This document shows positions 60,273 through 64,000 of a stretch of DNA of 64,000 nt, in pieces. The stretch's first letter is position 1, and every line of letters begins with the position of its first letter. The translations under genes and the position numbers were made by a program. The stretch is from CAZIVP01 sp964542915 (GTDB taxonomy: Bacteria > Calditrichota > Calditrichia > Calditrichales > Calditrichaceae): assembly GCA_964542915.1 (NCBI GenBank), contig CAZIVP010000005.1:124001-188000 (forward strand), read 5' to 3'. Below the pieces are notes generated by a model. It made no database searches. It worked only from the letters and a program-made list of their open reading frames with translations, and was not told the origin of the DNA.

Positions 60273-62294
60273 ATGAAGCTTTCTCCTCTCTTCATCATTG
60301 TCATGTTTTTTCTATTAATCTGTTATGCCTGCGATGGTCAATCAAATGGCCGTTCTGATGTTTTTAACAAAATTAAAACATTGGAATATAGCCGGCACAG
60401 AGACCTTTCGGACTGGCAAGCGTTGAATGAATCCGTACAGTCCGCGGACGAACGTATTCAACTTGTAAAAGCGATTGGTAAAAGTGGTATCAATGAGCTT
60501 GTACCACTTTTAAAAAACATTTTTGATCGTAATGCGAAGGATTCAATCCGAGCCGAAGTTGTTATTGCACTTGGTTTAATTGGCTCCGCTGAGGCACAAA
60601 ACGTTTTATTAAATTTGCCTTTTCAAACCTTATCTGAATCCATACAAACCGCAATTGTACGGTCGCTTGCCGGAACAACCAATAAAAAGGCGCTTGCTTT
60701 TTTGGAAGATAAATGTCAAAAGAAAAAGTTTTCTGATACCGGCTTTAAAGCTTTAGGGCTTAGTGTGAAGCAAAAGCCGGACATTGCCAAAAATTTGAAC
60801 ATCAAATTAGACAGTTTGTTTTTTAGTAACTTATCGCCTGAAAAAACCTATTATTTGTTATACGCGGCCGATTTTAAGCATATTCCCCTGATGGTGGATA
60901 ACCAGCATCGTTTTAGCAACCCACTCTTACAAAAACACCTATTACGGGCATTGTTACGGCTGAAGGAAGCTAATTCCAACCGATTTCTGCGCATCATTCA
61001 AAGGGACAGTCTTCGTTTATCAAAGTTCCAAACCTCTATTCTTAATATGTTACAAAGCCCTGAGTCAACGTGGAGAAGCCAATATTATGCGCTTCAATTA
61101 GCATCTTCTGTAGCGGATTCGTTGTTCTTGCCGGCATTGAAAAGTATCCAACATAAGCAAAATTTATATCCGCATTTATTTGCCCCTTCACTGGAAGCGT
61201 TAAACCAAATAGTGCCGGAATCTGCTGTCTCCAATATTCTGAACGCTATTGATTTAAGTAGCCATCCTTACTTAAAAGCGCTCATAATAAACAAATTAAG
61301 CCGTGATCACCCAAAAATGGGCTATCGTTTTGTTATGCAAAATCTGGATAGAGGTGATCGTATTTTCAAAAAATCACTTTTAGAGGCGCTTGGGAATACA
61401 AAGCTACCTTTGGCTTTTAAAACGTTGCACCAATTCACACAGGTGGAAGATCCGCTGTTGGTAAATACCGCATTTTCAGCATTGGCAGAGAATAACGCTG
61501 CCAATGCCACCGATCTTCAAAACTTATTTGAAAAGAAACACCCTGCATGTGCAAGCAAGGCACTCAATTGGCTGCGATTACACGATCGTAAAATAAATGA
61601 GAAGCGCTGGTTTCAATTGTATCGGGAATTTAATAAGCCAAAGCATTTTGAATTTCAGCACTCGGTTATATCAATGGCTTTGGAGCAAAGTCTGATTACA
61701 AATCAGGAAGATTTCGAAATATTATACGAGTATTCCGGCCATTACCGTTTAAAAAGGATGTTAGTCGATAATCTTCCTTCCTTTGGTCCTCGAAATCCTG
61801 ATTTACATTTTGAACTCCCCGGCCATTTAAACATTGATTCGCTCCGCTTTTTCAATGAAAATCCCGTCGTTGCTCTTGAAACCAACCGCGGCCATATTAC
61901 TCTGGAACTTTTCGCCGATGAGGCTCCTTTGACCGTTTTCAATTTCATTCATCTTATTAACAATGGATTTTATTTCGGAAGCACGTTTCACCGGGTGATT
62001 CCCGATTTCGTTATTCAAGGAGGCGATCCCGAAGGCAGCGGTTGGGGAGGGCCCGATTTTTGTATCCCTTCGGAACACAGTGCGTTACCTTTCGAAAGAG
62101 GGAGTATCGGGATGGCAACCTCGGGCTTCGATACGGGCGGAAGTCAGTTTTTTATATGCCAATCGGAACAACCGCACTTAAACCGGCATTATACCGTATT
62201 TGGAAAGGTAATCGAAGGAATGGCTGCCGTTGATCGTATTTTACCAGGTGACAAAATAATAGATATAAATGTAATCAGCGATACAGTGTATTAA
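60273..62294 (+). CDS. HEAT-repeat protein with C-terminal cyclophilin-type peptidyl-prolyl isomerase, exported
   Basis: ATG 60273 is preferred (AGGGA 6 nt before it) over ATG 60267; the product is 673 residues. The N-terminus is a signal peptide with a Cys at its end (LICYACDG), possibly a poor lipobox. Residues about 40-500 are helical HEAT-like repeats (AEVVIALGLIGSAEAQNVLL; FKKSLLEALGNTKLPLAFKT). Residues about 525-673 are a cyclophilin domain with FHRVIPDFVIQGGDPEGSG, GSIGMATSGFDTGGSQFFIC and RHYTVFGKVIEGM, which retain the catalytic Arg, the Gln-Phe-Phe and the conserved His. It probably assists folding of envelope proteins, with the HEAT part as client or partner platform. Such fusions are known from the FCB group; exact role unknown. 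Confidence 0.87.
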   Translation: MKLSPLFIIVMFFLLICYACDGQSNGRSDVFNKIKTLEYSRHRDLSDWQALNESVQSADERIQLVKAIGKSGINELVPLLKNIFDRNAKDSIRAEVVIALGLIGSAEAQNVLLNLPFQTLSESIQTAIVRSLAGTTNKKALAFLEDKCQKKKFSDTGFKALGLSVKQKPDIAKNLNIKLDSLFFSNLSPEKTYYLLYAADFKHIPLMVDNQHRFSNPLLQKHLLRALLRLKEANSNRFLRIIQRDSLRLSKFQTSILNMLQSPESTWRSQYYALQLASSVADSLFLPALKSIQHKQNLYPHLFAPSLEALNQIVPESAVSNILNAIDLSSHPYLKALIINKLSRDHPKMGYRFVMQNLDRGDRIFKKSLLEALGNTKLPLAFKTLHQFTQVEDPLLVNTAFSALAENNAANATDLQNLFEKKHPACASKALNWLRLHDRKINEKRWFQLYREFNKPKHFEFQHSVISMALEQSLITNQEDFEILYEYSGHYRLKRMLVDNLPSFGPRNPDLHFELPGHLNIDSLRFFNENPVVALETNRGHITLELFADEAPLTVFNFIHLINNGFYFGSTFHRVIPDFVIQGGDPEGSGWGGPDFCIPSEHSALPFERGSIGMATSGFDTGGSQFFICQSEQPHLNRHYTVFGKVIEGMAAVDRILPGDKIIDINVISDTVY

Positions 62295-62338
62295 TTCTGT
62301 GTCCATCATATTAGGTCTGCTTCCCAAGTTGTCCTGAT

Positions 62339-63568
62339 ATGATTGAAATCTGTTGGAATCAACCATTGAAGTTTTCTATTTTTCAACATAAGGGTAATAT
62401 TAAAGGGATCATTTTCATTTCCGGCATTGTTCTTATTATCGCCGGAATTTGGTACTCGCAGCAATTGGTACATGATCTCAAAGAACAATCCACCGAATAT
62501 ATACGCTTTCGTATTAAAGTTTTTGAGACCAATATTAATAATCCAAAGTCTGACGTAAATATTGATTTCCTTTTTAACGATGTCATTCAAACCGCCGATT
62601 ATCCTATTATTTATACCGATATAAATTACCAGCCGCAAAGTTGGCGTAACATTTCGGAAGAACTCGATCAGAAAACCCTTCAAAATCTCGATAAGAGCGA
62701 CAGCACCCGTTTATTTGAAGCGTTGGAGACAATGGCCACTGAAAATGCTCCCATTCCGATCGAATACCAGGGAGCGCCGCTTGGCTACTATTTTTACGGC
62801 TATCCTCCGGTCATTTATAAACTACGTAGTTTCCCATACATCGCTTCCGGCGCTGTTGTTGTTTTTATTTTAATGGGTTACCTGGGTTTTTCTTACATTA
62901 AACGAAGTGAACAGCGCTTTATTTGGGTTGGCATGGCCAAAGAAACGGCCCATCAATTAGGCACCCCGTTAAGCTCTCTTTCCGGTTGGCTTGAATTACT
63001 AAAAAACAATCCTGCACTTTTATCCGATGCCATCGTTGAAATGGCAAACGATTTAACAAGACTTAATAAAGTTGCGGCCCGTTTTTCAAAAATCGGCTCT
63101 GTCCCGGAACTTAAACAACAATCTGTAAATAAAATAATCCATAATGTTATTCAATATTTTCAGCGACGTATTCCGAATTTGGATCAAAGGGTTACCATAA
63201 ACTTCAGCAGTCGCAAAGACATTAATGCAAAGATTAATGAGGAATTATTTGAATGGGTCATTGAAAATCTTATTAAAAATGCGTTGGACGCCACGAAAGA
63301 CAGGAAGAGTTTAATTGAGATACATCTTGAACATGACGTTAACCATAACGAGGTATTGATTGATATCAGCGATAATGGATTGGGAATTACGCCACATAAT
63401 AAAAAAAATGTGTTTAAACCAGGGTATAGTACCAAAAAACGAGGATGGGGTTTGGGTTTAAGCCTTGCTAATCGGATTATAGAAGAGTATCATAATGGAA
63501 AGCTGATGTTGAAAGAATCAAAATTAAATCAGGGCTCAACATTTAGAATCATCTTAAAAAACGGTTGA
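62339..63568 (+). CDS. Membrane sensor histidine kinase
   Basis: The 409-residue product has two TM helices (about 23-41 and 167-187) around a periplasmic domain of about 125 residues. It then has an H box with ETAHQLGTPLSSLSGW (phospho-acceptor His about 205), and a HATPase domain with N box ENLIKNALDATKD, G1 DISDNGLGITP and G2 GWGLGLSLANRII. There is no HAMP or PAS domain. No response regulator is adjacent; an ECF sigma gene follows 72 bp later. The start is uncertain because no clear ribosome site precedes ATG 62339. Confidence 0.92.
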   Translation: MIEICWNQPLKFSIFQHKGNIKGIIFISGIVLIIAGIWYSQQLVHDLKEQSTEYIRFRIKVFETNINNPKSDVNIDFLFNDVIQTADYPIIYTDINYQPQSWRNISEELDQKTLQNLDKSDSTRLFEALETMATENAPIPIEYQGAPLGYYFYGYPPVIYKLRSFPYIASGAVVVFILMGYLGFSYIKRSEQRFIWVGMAKETAHQLGTPLSSLSGWLELLKNNPALLSDAIVEMANDLTRLNKVAARFSKIGSVPELKQQSVNKIIHNVIQYFQRRIPNLDQRVTINFSSRKDINAKINEELFEWVIENLIKNALDATKDRKSLIEIHLEHDVNHNEVLIDISDNGLGITPHNKKNVFKPGYSTKKRGWGLGLSLANRIIEEYHNGKLMLKESKLNQGSTFRIILKNG

Positions 63569-63640
63569 ACAATTGCATTTGTTGATTTAAGAGTTGTTAT
63601 TTTTTAAAATTGCGACTCTGAATAAACATAAGGAGACATC

Positions 63641-64000
63641 TTGAATAAAGAACGGCAGCGCGAATTTGCAGAATTAATCGATCCCCATTTATCATCATTA
63701 TACAGTACCGCCTTGCGCATGACCCATAACCAGCACGATGCCGAAGACCTTGTTCAGGATACATTGTATAAGGCCTATCGTGCTTTGGACCAGTTTCAGA
63801 AAAATACGAATTTCCGCGCATGGATATTTCGTATTTTAGTAAATACATTTATTACCGGCTACCGCAAAGCCATTAAACAACCGCAGAAAGTCAGCTACGA
63901 CGATCTTGAGGAGTTTTTTCTTTATAAAAAGCTGGATGAGTCCATAAGTCTTCAGGAGACATCTAAAGAAGAATTTATCGATAATCTTTTCGATGATGAT
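63641..64000 (+). CDS. ECF-type RNA polymerase sigma factor (3' end beyond window)
   Basis: A frame opens at TTG 63641, 5 nt after AAGGAG, with an in-frame stop just upstream (63629), so TTG is the only sensible start. The 120 residues present contain sigma region 2: SLYSTALRMTHNQHDAEDLV, QDTLYKAYRALDQF and NTNFRAWIFRILVNTFITGY. An acidic linker follows. The pattern is of the SigR/RpoE-like ECF group; region 4 lies outside the window. No anti-sigma gene is visible on this side. The preceding gene is a histidine kinase, a possible functional link that cannot be tested here. Confidence 0.9.
   Translation, partial: MNKERQREFAELIDPHLSSLYSTALRMTHNQHDAEDLVQDTLYKAYRALDQFQKNTNFRAWIFRILVNTFITGYRKAIKQPQKVSYDDLEEFFLYKKLDESISLQETSKEEFIDNLFDDD

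Overview
The window looks like a chromosomal segment of a free-living, AT-leaning Gram-negative bacterium of the Bacteroidota/Calditrichota side of the FCB superphylum. I infer a Calditrichota- or KSB1-like lineage. The reasons are TonB receptors with a carboxypeptidase-regulatory-like N-terminal domain, several secreted proteins ending in type IX secretion (T9SS) sorting domains (YPNPFNP ... SGVYVYR ... K), PorV/PorQ-like barrels, LpxH (an LPS-making envelope), a eukaryotic-type citrate synthase, and no SusD. This is reading by eye; no search was run. No tRNA, rRNA, CRISPR, transposase or phage gene was seen.

Region 1 (1-30.9 kb) is devoted to the cell surface. Three related gene sets each start with a TonB-dependent receptor (4699, 19076 and 19538 are the start codons). 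Each is followed by a large secreted protein with a divergent C-terminal FlgD/sorting-like domain, and in the two sets that are complete in the window by a PorV-like outer-membrane protein. The middle set also carries two lipoproteins (one RskA-like, one TIG plus propeller), an FG-GAP protein and a GHL10-type glycosidase. This resembles a polysaccharide-utilisation locus without SusD. All three receptor genes share a 23-bp dyad (GTTwGT-N11-ACwAAC) 24-29 bp downstream of a predicted -10 box, which I regard as the best candidate for something undescribed here. A secreted M28 peptidase, an M23-domain protein, a propeller protein and LpxH follow.

Region 2 (31-39.8 kb) is housekeeping: a DJ-1-like protein, a ComEA-like HhH protein, the leftward row methyltransferase-ftsE-ftsX-hrcA-grpE-dnaJ, and a divergent BatA-like von Willebrand protein. 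hrcA has a good promoter but no CIRCE element.

Region 3 (40-47.2 kb) is one rightward operon for the methylmalonyl-CoA route: both mutase subunits, MeaB, epimerase, and a sodium-pumping methylmalonyl-CoA decarboxylase (carboxyltransferase, small membrane subunit, biotin carrier, membrane beta subunit). Together these convert succinyl-CoA to propionyl-CoA while exporting Na+.

Region 4 (47.4-64 kb) holds hflX, a propeller protein, an MFS transporter, citrate synthase, and a leftward operon running from a PilM-like and a PilN/PilO-like protein through rsmD, coaD, pta and a small zinc-ribbon gene. Upstream of it lies a membrane-anchored coiled-coil protein whose N-terminus resembles a pilin. The right end has a HEAT-cyclophilin protein, a membrane histidine kinase and the start of an ECF sigma factor cut by the window edge.
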